Shown here: one piece after another, positions 35,191 through 43,355 of the stretch
How the letters are laid out: each line of letters begins with the position of its first letter
Position numbering within the stretch: position 1 is the first letter of the stretch
Assembly: GCA_019454205.1 (NCBI GenBank)
Contig: CP075369.1
Span: forward strand, 1,364,001-1,428,000
Length of the DNA stretch: 64,000 nt
Source of the DNA: Xanthobacteraceae bacterium
GTDB taxonomy: Bacteria; Pseudomonadota; Alphaproteobacteria; Rhizobiales; Xanthobacteraceae
Direction: 5' to 3'
Program-made: the position numbers and the translations under genes
Notes under the pieces: generated by a model
The model's input: only the letters and a program-made list of their open reading frames with translations
Told to the model about the DNA's origin: nothing
Database searches by the model: none

Positions 35191-36942
35191 GTGGCGGAGC
35201 TTTTGAGAAAACCGCAAAGCGATGGCGCGCTTCGTGACGGCAGCATGCCGCGCACGGCCGACGAAGTATTGTCTTCGGGGGATACCGCCCTTGAGCGCGC
35301 GCGTGAATCTCTCGATCTGCTCGAAGCCGATCTTGCCGTACTGATCGGGAACGTACGCGAAGCAGCGCAGCGCGTGCACGAAAGCGTCGGCGGCGCGGGC
35401 AGGTCGCTGGAGTCAATCCTCGGCTCTACCGTTGACCTTAGCGCACAAGTTGATACCGCCGAGTCGAATGTTACGGCTTTTGCCACCGCGACCGAACAGC
35501 TCGCGCAATCCTCAACGCAAATCAGCACGCAGATTCATCGCGCCAACAGCCTTGCGAGCGAAGCGGCGGAGGCGGCGGGTACCACCGGCAAGCAGATAGC
35601 GCGTTTGCAGGCTTCGTCCGGCGACATTGGCAAAGTCGTCACCATCATTTCAACAATCGCCAAGCAGACACATCTTTTAGCGCTGAACGCCTCGATCGAA
35701 GCAGCGCGCGCAGGAGACGCCGGGCGCGGCTTCGCGGTGGTTGCGAACGAAGTGAAGGCGCTTTCTTCTGAAACCCAGAAGGCCATCGCCGAGATCACGG
35801 GCAAGATCGAAACCCTGCGCAAGGACGCGCAGGAATCGATGGACATGCTGGGCCGGATCGCCGGTTTCATCGGCGAGATTCGTCCGCTGTTCGCGACGGT
35901 ATCGGCTTCTGTTGAGCAACAGGTTGCGACCACGACCGAACTGTCGATCAACGCCGCCGATAACTCTACCTTCATCGGCACCGTCGCGGATCGCGCAAAA
36001 AGCATCAACGAAGCGGCATCTCACGCTAACGACGAAAGCCGCCGTATCGACGTCTCCGCCCATCAGGCGGCCGATCTCGCCGAGACATTACGCAAACGCC
36101 TCAGCATTTTTCTGCGCGCAACCGAGATTGGCGACCGCCGCCGGTTCGATCGTCTGCCTTGCGACTGGGGCGTAACCGTCACCGCCGCCGGAGTGCAAGC
36201 GGGAACCATGACGGTCGATCTCAGCGAAGGTGGCGTACTGCTGAAAACGACGAAAGACCTTTCCTTGCGGATCGGCGAGCATATTCACGTCGATATTGCA
36301 GGTGTCGGCAACGTACCGGCCCGCGTCGTGAACGTATCGCCGCTCGGCATTCATTGCAGCTTCTTCGACCTTTCTCCGGAGAGCCTCGCAGCACTAAAAA
36401 CCAAGCTCGACGTAATCCGCAACGAAAACCGCGAGTTCATCCAGATCGCCGTCGCCAATGCGGATAAAATCGGCGCGGCCATCGAGCGCCTGATCGCGAG
36501 CGGCAAGGTCAGCGAAGCGGTGATGTTCGACAACAAATATCAACCCATCGAAGGCACCAACCCGCCGCAGTATTCCACGCCCTATGTCGAAGCGCTCGAA
36601 CAGGAGCTTTGGCCGATCCAGGAACCGCTGCTCGCTTCCGACGAGCGCATGGTTTTTTGCGCGGCGGTCGATCGCAACGCCTACTTGCCGGTACACAACA
36701 AGAAATATTCGCATCCGCAGCGCCCGAACGATCCGGAGTGGAACACGGCGAACGCGCGCAACAAGCGCGTTTTCGACGACCGCGCCGGACTTTCCGCCGC
36801 GCGCAACACGCGGCCGTACATGATCCAGTATTACCCGCGCGATATGGGCGGCGGGCATATCGTCATGATGTGGGAAATCGTTGCGCCGATCCGCGTGCTC
36901 GGTCGCCACTGGGGCGGCTTCCGGGTCGCCTACAGAACCTGA
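35191..36942 (+). CDS. Soluble chemoreceptor with PilZ domain
   Basis: 583 residues from a GTG start (ATG 35245 is an alternative). There is no signal peptide or transmembrane helix. Residues 30-310 form a methyl-accepting coiled coil with the conserved CheA/CheW-binding hairpin at 156-192 (IAKQTHLLALNASIEAARAG and FAVVANEVKAL). A PilZ domain follows: Arg317/Arg321 of the RxxxR motif and DLSEGG (343-348), the c-di-GMP-binding DxSxxG. Residues about 400-583 (for example FCAAVDRNAYLPVHN, YYPRDMGGGHIVMMWE) resemble a C-terminal module of other alphaproteobacterial chemoreceptors. It may tune taxis to c-di-GMP. No che genes adjoin. Confidence 0.88.
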   Translation: MAELLRKPQSDGALRDGSMPRTADEVLSSGDTALERARESLDLLEADLAVLIGNVREAAQRVHESVGGAGRSLESILGSTVDLSAQVDTAESNVTAFATATEQLAQSSTQISTQIHRANSLASEAAEAAGTTGKQIARLQASSGDIGKVVTIISTIAKQTHLLALNASIEAARAGDAGRGFAVVANEVKALSSETQKAIAEITGKIETLRKDAQESMDMLGRIAGFIGEIRPLFATVSASVEQQVATTTELSINAADNSTFIGTVADRAKSINEAASHANDESRRIDVSAHQAADLAETLRKRLSIFLRATEIGDRRRFDRLPCDWGVTVTAAGVQAGTMTVDLSEGGVLLKTTKDLSLRIGEHIHVDIAGVGNVPARVVNVSPLGIHCSFFDLSPESLAALKTKLDVIRNENREFIQIAVANADKIGAAIERLIASGKVSEAVMFDNKYQPIEGTNPPQYSTPYVEALEQELWPIQEPLLASDERMVFCAAVDRNAYLPVHNKKYSHPQRPNDPEWNTANARNKRVFDDRAGLSAARNTRPYMIQYYPRDMGGGHIVMMWEIVAPIRVLGRHWGGFRVAYRT

Positions 36943-38268
36943 TCAGAATCCGGCGACGGTGCCGTGCAGATCGTAGGCGTCCGCGCGCTCGATCTTCACG
37001 GTTGCGATCTCGCCGACCTTGAGCGGGCGGCGGCTCGCGATATGCACGACGCCGTCGATCTCCGGCGCATCGCCGCGCGTACGTCCGACCGCCATGCCGT
37101 TCTCGATACGGTCGATAATGACCGGCTCACGGTTGCCGACCTTCTGCTTCAGCCGCCGCGCACTGATTTTCTGCTGCGTTTCCATGAACCGCGCATAACG
37201 CTGCGCCTTCACTTCGTCGGGCACGGCATTCTCGAGATCGTTGGCGGGTGCGCCGCGCACAGGCTCGAACTTGAAACAACCGACGCGGTCCAGTTGTGCT
37301 TCGTCAAGGAAAGCGAGCAGTTCGTCGAACTCTTCTTCCGTCTCGCCGGGAAAGCCGACGATGAAAGTCGAGCGCAACGCCAGGTTCGGCACTTCGCTCC
37401 GCCATTTCTGGATGCGGGCAAGCTGCTTTTCCTGCGAGGCAGGGCGCTTCATGCGTTTCAGCACCGAAGGGCTGCCATGCTGCATCGGAATATCGAGATA
37501 GGGCAGCACCACGCCATCCGCCATCAGCGGCATGATCTCGTCGACATGGGGGTAGGGGTAGACGTAGTGCAGCCGCACCCATGCGCCGAGCGAGCCGAGT
37601 TCGCGCGCGAGATCGAGAAACTTCGCGCGCACTTCCTTGTCGCGCCATTTGCTCGCCTCGTATTTCACGTCGACACCATAGGCCGACGTATCCTGCGAGA
37701 TGACGAGCAGTTCCTTCACGCCGGCTTTCACCAGACGCTCGGCTTCTCGCAGCACGTCCGCGGCAGGACGCGAAACGAGATCACCGCGCAGGCGCGGAAT
37801 GATGCAGAAGGTGCAGCGGTTGTTGCAGCCTTCGGAAATCTTCAGGTAGGCGTAGTGGCGCGGCGTCAGCTTGATGCCTTGCTCCGGCACCAGGTCGAGA
37901 AACGGATCGTGCTTCGGGGGCACCGCCTTGTGCACGGCATTGACCACAGCCTCGTATTGCTGCGGCCCGGTAACGGCCAGCACCGAAGGATGCACCGCCG
38001 TGATCGAATCCGGCTCCGCGCCCATGCACCCGGTCACGATCACGCGGCCGTTCGTGGCCAGCGCATCACCGATGGCGGCGAGGCTTTCCGCCTTCGCGCT
38101 GTCTAGGAAGCCGCAAGTATTGACCAGCACCACGTCCGCGCCCGTGTGCTCGCGCGACAACTCGTAGCCCTCGGCACGCAGGCGCGTCACGATGCGCTCG
38201 GAGTCGACCAGCGCTTTCGGGCAGCCCAGCGAGACAAAGCTGATGCGGGGATTGGGACGTTCGTTCAT
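36943..38268 (-). CDS. rimO: Ribosomal protein S12 methylthiotransferase RimO
   Basis: 441 residues. A radical-SAM enzyme that methylthiolates an aspartate of ribosomal protein S12. UPF0004 domain at the N-terminus (SLGCPKALVDSE, NTCGFLDSA, GCMGAE) holding one iron-sulfur cluster; radical-SAM CNNRCTFC (the CxxxCxxC triad) in KISEGCNNRCTFCIIPRLRG; a C-terminal TRAM domain from about 380. The SLGCPK start distinguishes RimO from MiaB. Stop begins at the base after the chemoreceptor stop (convergent). Divergent from the oxidoreductase at 38344. Confidence 0.96.
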   Translation of the reverse strand: MNERPNPRISFVSLGCPKALVDSERIVTRLRAEGYELSREHTGADVVLVNTCGFLDSAKAESLAAIGDALATNGRVIVTGCMGAEPDSITAVHPSVLAVTGPQQYEAVVNAVHKAVPPKHDPFLDLVPEQGIKLTPRHYAYLKISEGCNNRCTFCIIPRLRGDLVSRPAADVLREAERLVKAGVKELLVISQDTSAYGVDVKYEASKWRDKEVRAKFLDLARELGSLGAWVRLHYVYPYPHVDEIMPLMADGVVLPYLDIPMQHGSPSVLKRMKRPASQEKQLARIQKWRSEVPNLALRSTFIVGFPGETEEEFDELLAFLDEAQLDRVGCFKFEPVRGAPANDLENAVPDEVKAQRYARFMETQQKISARRLKQKVGNREPVIIDRIENGMAVGRTRGDAPEIDGVVHIASRRPLKVGEIATVKIERADAYDLHGTVAGF

Positions 38269-38343
38269 GAGAGGCCGGTTTGAGGGAAGGGCCGTGGCCG
38301 GCCGGTTCCATGCGGGCGCTTTGTGGCCTATTCAGGCCACGGG

Positions 38344-39960
38344 ATGCAAACTGAATCGGCGTATGACGCGGTAATCGTCGGCGGAGGCCATAACGGCATC
38401 GTCTGCGCCTTCTATCTGGCCAAGGCGGGCCTGAAGACCGTGGTGCTGGAGCGCCGCGGCGTGGTCGGCGGGGCCGCCGTCACCGAGGAGTTCCACCCCG
38501 GCTTCCGCAATTCGGTCGCGGCCTACACGGTCTCGCTGCTGAACCCGAAGGTGATCCACGACCTCGATCTCGCCGCGCACGGACTGAAGATCGTGGAGCG
38601 GAAAGTGTCGAACTTTCTGCCGCTGCCTGACGGCCGCTATCTCAAAACCGGCGGCGGGAGAACCGCCGCGGAAGTTGCGAAATTTTCCCCGCGCGACGCC
38701 GAGCGCCTCGACGCCTATTCGGCCCAGCTCGACGTCATCGCCGACGTGCTGCGCGACCTCGTGCTGCAAACACCGCCGAACGTGGAGACCGGCAGCCCGC
38801 TCGCGATGATCTCGCAGCTTGTCAAAACCGGCGCGCTGGCAAACCGGCTCCGCAAGCTCGGCATCGACAACCAGCGCGCGCTGCTCGAACTGTTCACCGC
38901 ATCCGCCGGAGATTTTCTCGACGGCTGGTTCGAAAGCGATCCGATCAAGGCGGTCTATGGCTTCGACGGCATCGTCGGCAACTATGCCAGCCCGTACACG
39001 CCGGGCAGCGCCTACGTGCTGCTGCATCACTGCTTTGGCGAAGTGAACGGCAAGAAAGGCGTCTGGGGTCACGCCATCGGTGGCATGGGCGCGATCACGC
39101 AGGCGATGGCCAAGGCCGCACGCGCAGCGGGCGCGGACATTCGTACCGATGCGCCGGTGAAGGAAATCCTGATCGAGAAAGGCAAGGCGGTCGGCGCGGT
39201 AACGGAGCAGGGCGAAGTATTCCGCGGACGCGCAGTCGTCTCCAACCTGAATCCCAAGCTGCTCTACCTGAAGCTGGTCGATCCGGCGGCCTTGCCGGCG
39301 GCGTTTCGCACGCACATGGAGAACTGGCGCTGCCGCTCCGGCACGTTCCGCATGAACGTCGCGCTGTCCGAACTGCCGGACTTCACATCGCTACCGGGAA
39401 AGCAGCTTGCCGAACATCACACCGCGGGCATCATCCTCGCGCCGTCGCTTCGCTACATGGAGCAGGCGTACTTCGACGCGCGCACACATGGCTGGTCGAA
39501 GCGGCCGATCGTCGAAGTCGTGATCTCGTCAACGCTGGACGACACGCTCTCGCCGAAAGGACAGCATGTCGCGAGCCTGTTCTGCCAGCATGTCGCGCCA
39601 GAACTGCCGGATAGAAAATCGTGGGACGATCATCGCGACGAGGTCGCGGACCTGATGATCGATACCGTCAACAGCTACGCACCGAACTTCAAGGCCTCGG
39701 TCCTCGGCAGGCAGGTCATGGCGCCGCTCGATCTGGAGCGCACCTTCGGCCTTGTCGGCGGCGATATCTTCCATGGCTCGCTGGACCTCGGACAGATTTT
39801 CTCCGCGCGTCCCGCGCTCGGCCATGCCGATTATCGCGCGCCGGTACCCGGACTTTATATGTGCGGCTCCGGCACGCATCCCGGCGGCGGTGTCACCGGC
39901 GCGCCGGGTCACAATGCGGCGCAGGAAATCATCCGCGATCTTCGCCGCGCGCGGCGTTAA
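38344..39960 (+). CDS. Phytoene-desaturase-like FAD oxidoreductase (PYROXD2 type)
   Basis: 538 residues. N-terminal dinucleotide motif VIVGGGHNGIVCAFYLAKAG (12-31 region) and the C-terminal FAD signature PGLYMCGSGTHPGGGVTGAPGHNAA (in parts). The middle segment HAIGGMGAITQAMAKAA is shared with phytoene desaturases and with the mitochondrial PYROXD2 family. No carotenoid genes are nearby, so a carotenoid role is unlikely; substrate unknown. ATG 38344 is preferred to the GTG/ATG-like codon seven residues earlier because MQTESAYDAVIVGGG is the compact start. The 3' end overlaps the convergent membrane-protein gene by 32 bases. Confidence 0.88.
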   Translation: MQTESAYDAVIVGGGHNGIVCAFYLAKAGLKTVVLERRGVVGGAAVTEEFHPGFRNSVAAYTVSLLNPKVIHDLDLAAHGLKIVERKVSNFLPLPDGRYLKTGGGRTAAEVAKFSPRDAERLDAYSAQLDVIADVLRDLVLQTPPNVETGSPLAMISQLVKTGALANRLRKLGIDNQRALLELFTASAGDFLDGWFESDPIKAVYGFDGIVGNYASPYTPGSAYVLLHHCFGEVNGKKGVWGHAIGGMGAITQAMAKAARAAGADIRTDAPVKEILIEKGKAVGAVTEQGEVFRGRAVVSNLNPKLLYLKLVDPAALPAAFRTHMENWRCRSGTFRMNVALSELPDFTSLPGKQLAEHHTAGIILAPSLRYMEQAYFDARTHGWSKRPIVEVVISSTLDDTLSPKGQHVASLFCQHVAPELPDRKSWDDHRDEVADLMIDTVNSYAPNFKASVLGRQVMAPLDLERTFGLVGGDIFHGSLDLGQIFSARPALGHADYRAPVPGLYMCGSGTHPGGGVTGAPGHNAAQEIIRDLRRARR

Positions 39961-40414
39961 CGGCAGAGCCATCATCCGGGAGGAAACCGGCCTTGCAGCC
40001 GGTGAGCAGCCAGTACATGCAGCCGCCGATGATGCCGACCGCCGGGTAGGCCTTGAGCGGCATGTTCGTGAGCGGCGGGCCGGAGAAGTTCACGTCCACC
40101 CACGAAGGCAGGTAGCCGTAGGCGGGTAGCAGTCCGATCAGGCCGCCGGTTGCCGCGAACCACAGGATCGAACGTAGCCTGAAAATCTCGGCGGCAAAGC
40201 CGAACAATCCGCCCGGCAAGCAAGCGTAGAACAGCGCAAGGCCGGAAACGATCAGCGCGTTGATGACGAGCGCGAAGCGTGCTTCCGCAACCGGAATATC
40301 GGAAGGCACCGGCATTCCCCAGACCTCGATCAGCATCAGCGCGACGCCCGCGGCCAGCGCTCCGGCCACGAGGCCGATGATGATCATGAACAGGCGGAAC
40401 AGGACGTGGAGCAT
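39929..40414 (-). CDS. Small integral membrane protein, unknown function
   Basis: 161 residues with four predicted transmembrane helices (about 5-30, 47-75, 82-100, 122-140) and a polar C-terminus. I do not recognise a named family. Starts at ATG 40414, 38 bases from the 3' end of tRNA-Ser on the same strand, so it may be read through from the tRNA transcript. Its last 10 codons overlap the convergent FAD oxidoreductase gene. Composition matches the surrounding chromosome rather than the insert on the other side of the tRNA. Confidence 0.72.
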   Translation of the reverse strand: MLHVLFRLFMIIIGLVAGALAAGVALMLIEVWGMPVPSDIPVAEARFALVINALIVSGLALFYACLPGGLFGFAAEIFRLRSILWFAATGGLIGLLPAYGYLPSWVDVNFSGPPLTNMPLKAYPAVGIIGGCMYWLLTGCKAGFLPDDGSAVNAARGEDRG

Positions 40415-40452
40415 TCGCGCTCAGGCTCTCGGTGCATGGTGCAGGCAAACTT

Positions 40453-40542
<90 letters not shown>

Positions 40543-40549
40543 GAACTGT

Positions 40550-40579
40550 TATTTATCAAGCACTTATGTCGTTTTACAA
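40550..40579 (-). promoter_or_regulatory. Candidate insert-borne promoter of tRNA-Ser
   Basis: On the minus strand TTGTAA (40574-40579) and TAAATA (40550-40555) with an 18-base spacer would start RNA about at 40543, next to the tRNA 5' end. It lies in the insert. Prediction by eye. Confidence 0.35.
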
Positions 40580-40593
40580 ATCAGAAAATTCAA

Positions 40594-40617
40594 TTTACCC
40601 CCGATTTTACCCCCGAT
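40594..40617. repeat. Perfect 12-bp tandem duplication
   Basis: TTTACCCCCGAT occurs twice without a break (40594-40605 and 40606-40617), about 50 bases from the attachment repeat. Direct repeats next to a core site can be integrase arm-binding sites; that is inference only. Confidence 0.8.
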
Positions 40618-40660
40618 CTTTCGAGGGATTTCCCGACATGCCACTAAATTTAGCGCGGAA

Positions 40661-40984
40661 CTACAGTTTGTTTCGACGGCGCTTGCGGTGCTTCTCAGCG
40701 TAAGCCATCGCAGCGCGCTTTAAGCGCGACAACGTGGGTGGCGGCGAAAGTAGTTTCGCTGGCGGCAAGTCCACGCCGCCGCCATTGATTAGAAAGTCCA
40801 CCGCCATTGGCCGGGTGACGTAAATGTGGGAGCCGCTGGTGATCGCCTTCAAAGTGCCGACCGCAATGAACTCAACCAATCTCTCACGCGAAATTCTCGT
40901 TAAATCCGAGAACCGTGACAATGAAATAAGCAGCTTATCGCCGAAGGCTTGATCCAGTGTTTGGGAAGTCTTCTCGTCCAGCAT
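40661..40984 (-). CDS. Small helix-turn-helix-like protein of the island
   Basis: 107 residues, ATG start. Residues about 20-65 (FSDLTRISRERLVEFIAVGTLKAI and YVTRPMAVDFL in parts) look like an excisionase/MerR-type winged helix, with the typical G-T-L-K turn and a beta hairpin before the final helix. The C-terminal 20 residues are strongly basic (KHRKRRRNK). It may be an excisionase-like factor or a regulator. It is divergent from the XRE gene, and the shared 74-base region holds nested palindromes. No named family is recognised with certainty. Confidence 0.6.
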   Translation of the reverse strand: MLDEKTSQTLDQAFGDKLLISLSRFSDLTRISRERLVEFIAVGTLKAITSGSHIYVTRPMAVDFLINGGGVDLPPAKLLSPPPTLSRLKRAAMAYAEKHRKRRRNKL

Positions 40985-40995
40985 CGGCCAACTCC

Positions 40996-41031
40996 ATTAT
41001 CCTCATCTGGGATAATCCGAATATAGGATTA
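40996..41031. promoter_or_regulatory. Nested palindromes between divergent island genes (putative operator)
   Basis: ATTATCC-7-GGATAAT (40996-41016) overlaps TAATCC-7-GGATTA (41013-41031). The shared core GGATAATCC (41010-41018) is itself a 9-base palindrome. The site lies between the starts of the small HTH gene and the XRE gene and is a good candidate for autoregulation by the XRE protein. Confidence 0.6.
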
Positions 41032-41058
41032 CCAAAGGCCATTCAATAGGACTGGCCG

Positions 41059-41301
41059 TTGGCAATAAAGTCATTCCATTCGAAGGATTATAGGCTCGCT
41101 GTAGGCTTGTTGCGGGAAGCTCGCGTAAAGGCGGGGCTAACCCAGCAGGCGCTTGCGGACGCTTTGGCTCGTCCACAGTCCTATGTCGCTAAATACGAAA
41201 GCGGCGAGCGCCGCCTCGATATTATTGAGTTTATTGGTATCGCGCGGGCGCTGAAGGTGCGCGCGTCGAGCATCGTCGCAAAATTGGAAAGGGCAAAGTA
41301 A
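41059..41301 (+). CDS. XRE-family transcriptional regulator
   Basis: 80 residues from a TTG start (AGGA at 41047-41050 as ribosome site; no ATG or GTG is near). A single Cro/C1-type helix-turn-helix fills the protein: LLREARVKAGLTQQALADALARPQSYVAKYESGERRLDI (in parts, 17-55). It has no effector domain. It precedes the DUF4145 gene by 19 bases on the same strand and faces the nested palindromes, so it probably regulates this small island. Composition is lower in GC than the host flank. Confidence 0.88.
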   Translation: MAIKSFHSKDYRLAVGLLREARVKAGLTQQALADALARPQSYVAKYESGERRLDIIEFIGIARALKVRASSIVAKLERAK

Positions 41302-41320
41302 GCCCTGTCGGAACCAGAAA

Positions 41321-42124
41321 ATGTCGAACAGATTTATCCCGCCACAACTTGGCGCCGAGTCATTCTCATGCCCGCACTGCGGAGCATTCGCTCACCAGAC
41401 GTGGTACACCTCATTTCTGAAATATGTTGGCAAGGACCAAAAGCCCGTCACTTGGACCGCTGGCGACATAAACAATCTTGAGAGCGAAGACCTTTCGGAA
41501 GAACTGAGAGAGCGATTCAGAAAACTAAAGGACCGGCTCGAAAAGAACATCGTAACTTACGATGCGCGCAAAACAGCAGAGTACCTCTACTCCGAAGTGT
41601 TAAATGTCTTTCTATCAGAGTGCTTCTCGTGCAAGGGCTTCGCAATTTGGGTTGAAGATAGATTAATCTATCCAGTAACCGCATCCGAGATCAGGAAACC
41701 AGACGACCTGCCTGCTGATTTGGTTCGCGACTATGAGGAGGCAGCCTCGATTGTTGACCTTTCCCCACGCGGCGCCGCTGCAATTCTTCGCCTCTTGATT
41801 CAAAAGCTCATGCCGGTGCTGGAGGTAGAAGAAGACGATCTAAACAAAGCTATAGGTGCGCTTGTTAAGCGCGGACTGGATTCTAAAATTCAGAAGGCGC
41901 TGGATGTTCTTCGAGTGATCGGCAACAACGCGGTACACCCCGGTCAGATCGTTTTGGATGACGACAAGGCCACTGCGCTAAAATTGTTCGCTCTCGTTGA
42001 CCTCATCGTCGTCAGCATGATCTCCAACAAAAAGCAGTTGGATGACCTCTATGAAAACCTGCCGACCGGTGCGCTGGAGGGAATTAAGCGGCGGGACAAG
42101 AAGGACGAGGGCGGAGGTAGTTAG
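41321..42124 (+). CDS. DUF4145 domain protein with N-terminal zinc ribbon
   Basis: 267 residues. A short zinc-ribbon-like start (CPHC at 17-20; a second pair CFSC near residue 106 could complete it) is followed by a largely helical body. The DUF4145 region is about 125-240: DDLPADLVRDYEEAASIVDLSPRGAAAILRLLIQKLM (in parts), then VIGNNAVHPG. DUF4145 proteins are frequent in mobile and defence-associated loci, but no biochemical role is established. It is the main cargo of the tRNA-Ser island, downstream of the XRE gene, and ends 8 bases before the right repeat. Confidence 0.78.
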   Translation: MSNRFIPPQLGAESFSCPHCGAFAHQTWYTSFLKYVGKDQKPVTWTAGDINNLESEDLSEELRERFRKLKDRLEKNIVTYDARKTAEYLYSEVLNVFLSECFSCKGFAIWVEDRLIYPVTASEIRKPDDLPADLVRDYEEAASIVDLSPRGAAAILRLLIQKLMPVLEVEEDDLNKAIGALVKRGLDSKIQKALDVLRVIGNNAVHPGQIVLDDDKATALKLFALVDLIVVSMISNKKQLDDLYENLPTGALEGIKRRDKKDEGGGS

Positions 42125-42132
42125 GGCGCCGG

Positions 42133-42172
42133 TTTCAAGACCGCTGCCTTAAACCACTCGGCCACCTCTCCG
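42133..42172. repeat. Attachment-site repeat, right copy (tRNA-Ser 5' fragment)
   Basis: Identical over 40 bases to 40504-40543. It is the original host 5' half of tRNA-Ser, left without its 3' half. The next 167 bases to rlpA hold no convincing gene; a weak minus-strand promoter pattern (TTGCCG at 42204-42209, CATTTC at 42181-42186) may be the former tRNA promoter. Confidence 0.9.
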
Positions 42173-42339
42173 TGGCCCACGAAATGCGCGATTGGCGCAT
42201 CATCGGCAAGCCGGAAGCCGTAAAATCCGAGTAAGTACTGGAAAGTCTTAACCAATCCGTCAGGTCGGCCCCAGTTCTGCCCGCTTTGGTAGGCTTTTTT
42301 GGGCACTGTTCTTCGGCAAACGGCGCGGCCGCGCCGGAA

Positions 42340-43269
42340 ATGCCGAGTTTACGAGGGCGGTTCAGGGTGGGGCGTAGCGTTTTCAGCCGGATAGCTTTGG
42401 GCGGAAGCCGTGCCTTGCTTGTCGCGGGCATCGCGCTGCTGGTCGCCAACTGCACCACCAACTCCGCCGTCGATCCGAAATACGGCGTCACCGCCAGTCC
42501 GCGCCTGCTGAACGATGGCGACGAAATCCCGAAGGGCAATGGCCGCTACCGGGTCGGCAATCCTTATGTCGTTGCTGGCGTGCGCTATGTGCCGCGGGAA
42601 GACCCTCAGTATCGTGCCGAGGGCGTTGCGTCCTGGTACGGCGACGCTTTCCACGGCCGCCTGACCGCCAACGGCGAAATCTTCGACATGCGTTCGATTA
42701 CGGCCGCGCATCCGACCCTGCCGTTGCCGAGCTACGTGCGCGTGACCAACCTCTCCAACGGCCGCTCGCTGGTGGTCCGCGTGAACGACCGCGGCCCTTT
42801 CCATGCGAACCGCGTGATCGACGTCTCCTCGCGCGCTGCAGACCTGTTAGGCTTCAAGCACCACGGCACTGCGCGCGTGAAGGTGGAATACGTCGCGCCG
42901 GCCAACGTCAAAGGCTCCGACGATGTGCAACTGGCGGCCACGCTCCGCCATAACAGCCCGGCGCCGCCGCCCAATCAGATCCGCGTAGCCAATCGCGACA
43001 AGCAGAAGCCCTTCGTGGCCCAGAACGACGACGAGGACGACGACGAACCAACACCCGTGATCCGCAAGCGGAAGCAGAATCAGGTCGCTTCCGCCGGCGA
43101 CGATGCCTGGTCGTTCCGGCAGAACGGTCCGCAGCAGCCGGTAAATACCTTCCAGCCACGCGGCCCCGGCAATCCGCAACCCCAGCAGGGCACCGGATTC
43201 AGCAGCAACCAGACGGTTCCGGCTGCCGGTTTCTCGCCTGCTTCGCTTTCCGGCCGCGGGCTTTATTGA
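42340..43269 (+). CDS. rlpA: RlpA-family septal lytic transglycosylase-like lipoprotein
   Basis: 309 residues. Signal peptide with lipobox-like LVANC (Cys38), so it is probably an outer-membrane lipoprotein (Asn at -1 is unusual). The double-psi beta-barrel domain (about 93-175) shows GVASWYGDAFHGRLTANGEIFD (in parts) and the catalytic VRVNDRGPF with Asp150. The C-terminal 120 residues are Gln/Pro/Asn-rich and disordered; the SPOR domain found in many RlpA proteins is absent. ATG 42340 is preferred to a TTG 18 codons earlier. It heads the rlpA-dacC-like-tmk-holB-metG-tatD series. Confidence 0.9.
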   Translation: MPSLRGRFRVGRSVFSRIALGGSRALLVAGIALLVANCTTNSAVDPKYGVTASPRLLNDGDEIPKGNGRYRVGNPYVVAGVRYVPREDPQYRAEGVASWYGDAFHGRLTANGEIFDMRSITAAHPTLPLPSYVRVTNLSNGRSLVVRVNDRGPFHANRVIDVSSRAADLLGFKHHGTARVKVEYVAPANVKGSDDVQLAATLRHNSPAPPPNQIRVANRDKQKPFVAQNDDEDDDEPTPVIRKRKQNQVASAGDDAWSFRQNGPQQPVNTFQPRGPGNPQPQQGTGFSSNQTVPAAGFSPASLSGRGLY

Positions 43270-43355
43270 CCGCCACAAGTTCTGGTATGCCCCCGCCAGC
43301 CCGGCCTGTTCGCCACCCTTGAGATGGCCGCCCCGGTGCGGGATGTAAGGCCGGC

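Larger units (their letters stand above)
40544..42132. mobile_element. Small integrase-less genomic island in tRNA-Ser
   Basis: About 1.6 kb between two perfect 40-bp copies of the tRNA-Ser 5' half. GC is visibly lower: a hand count gives 47% at 41461-41520 against 67% at 42421-42480 outside. Contents: a small DNA-binding protein (minus), a nested-palindrome intergenic region, an XRE regulator and a DUF4145 zinc-ribbon protein (both plus). No integrase, transposase or relaxase is present, so it is either a decayed island or a satellite moved in trans. The DUF4145 stop is 8 bases from the right repeat, so the cargo is packed to the edge. Confidence 0.85.

Noticed and set aside
42121..42306. 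Short minus-strand frame running through the right repeat
   Set aside because: It reads the orphan tRNA-Ser 5' half; no protein features.
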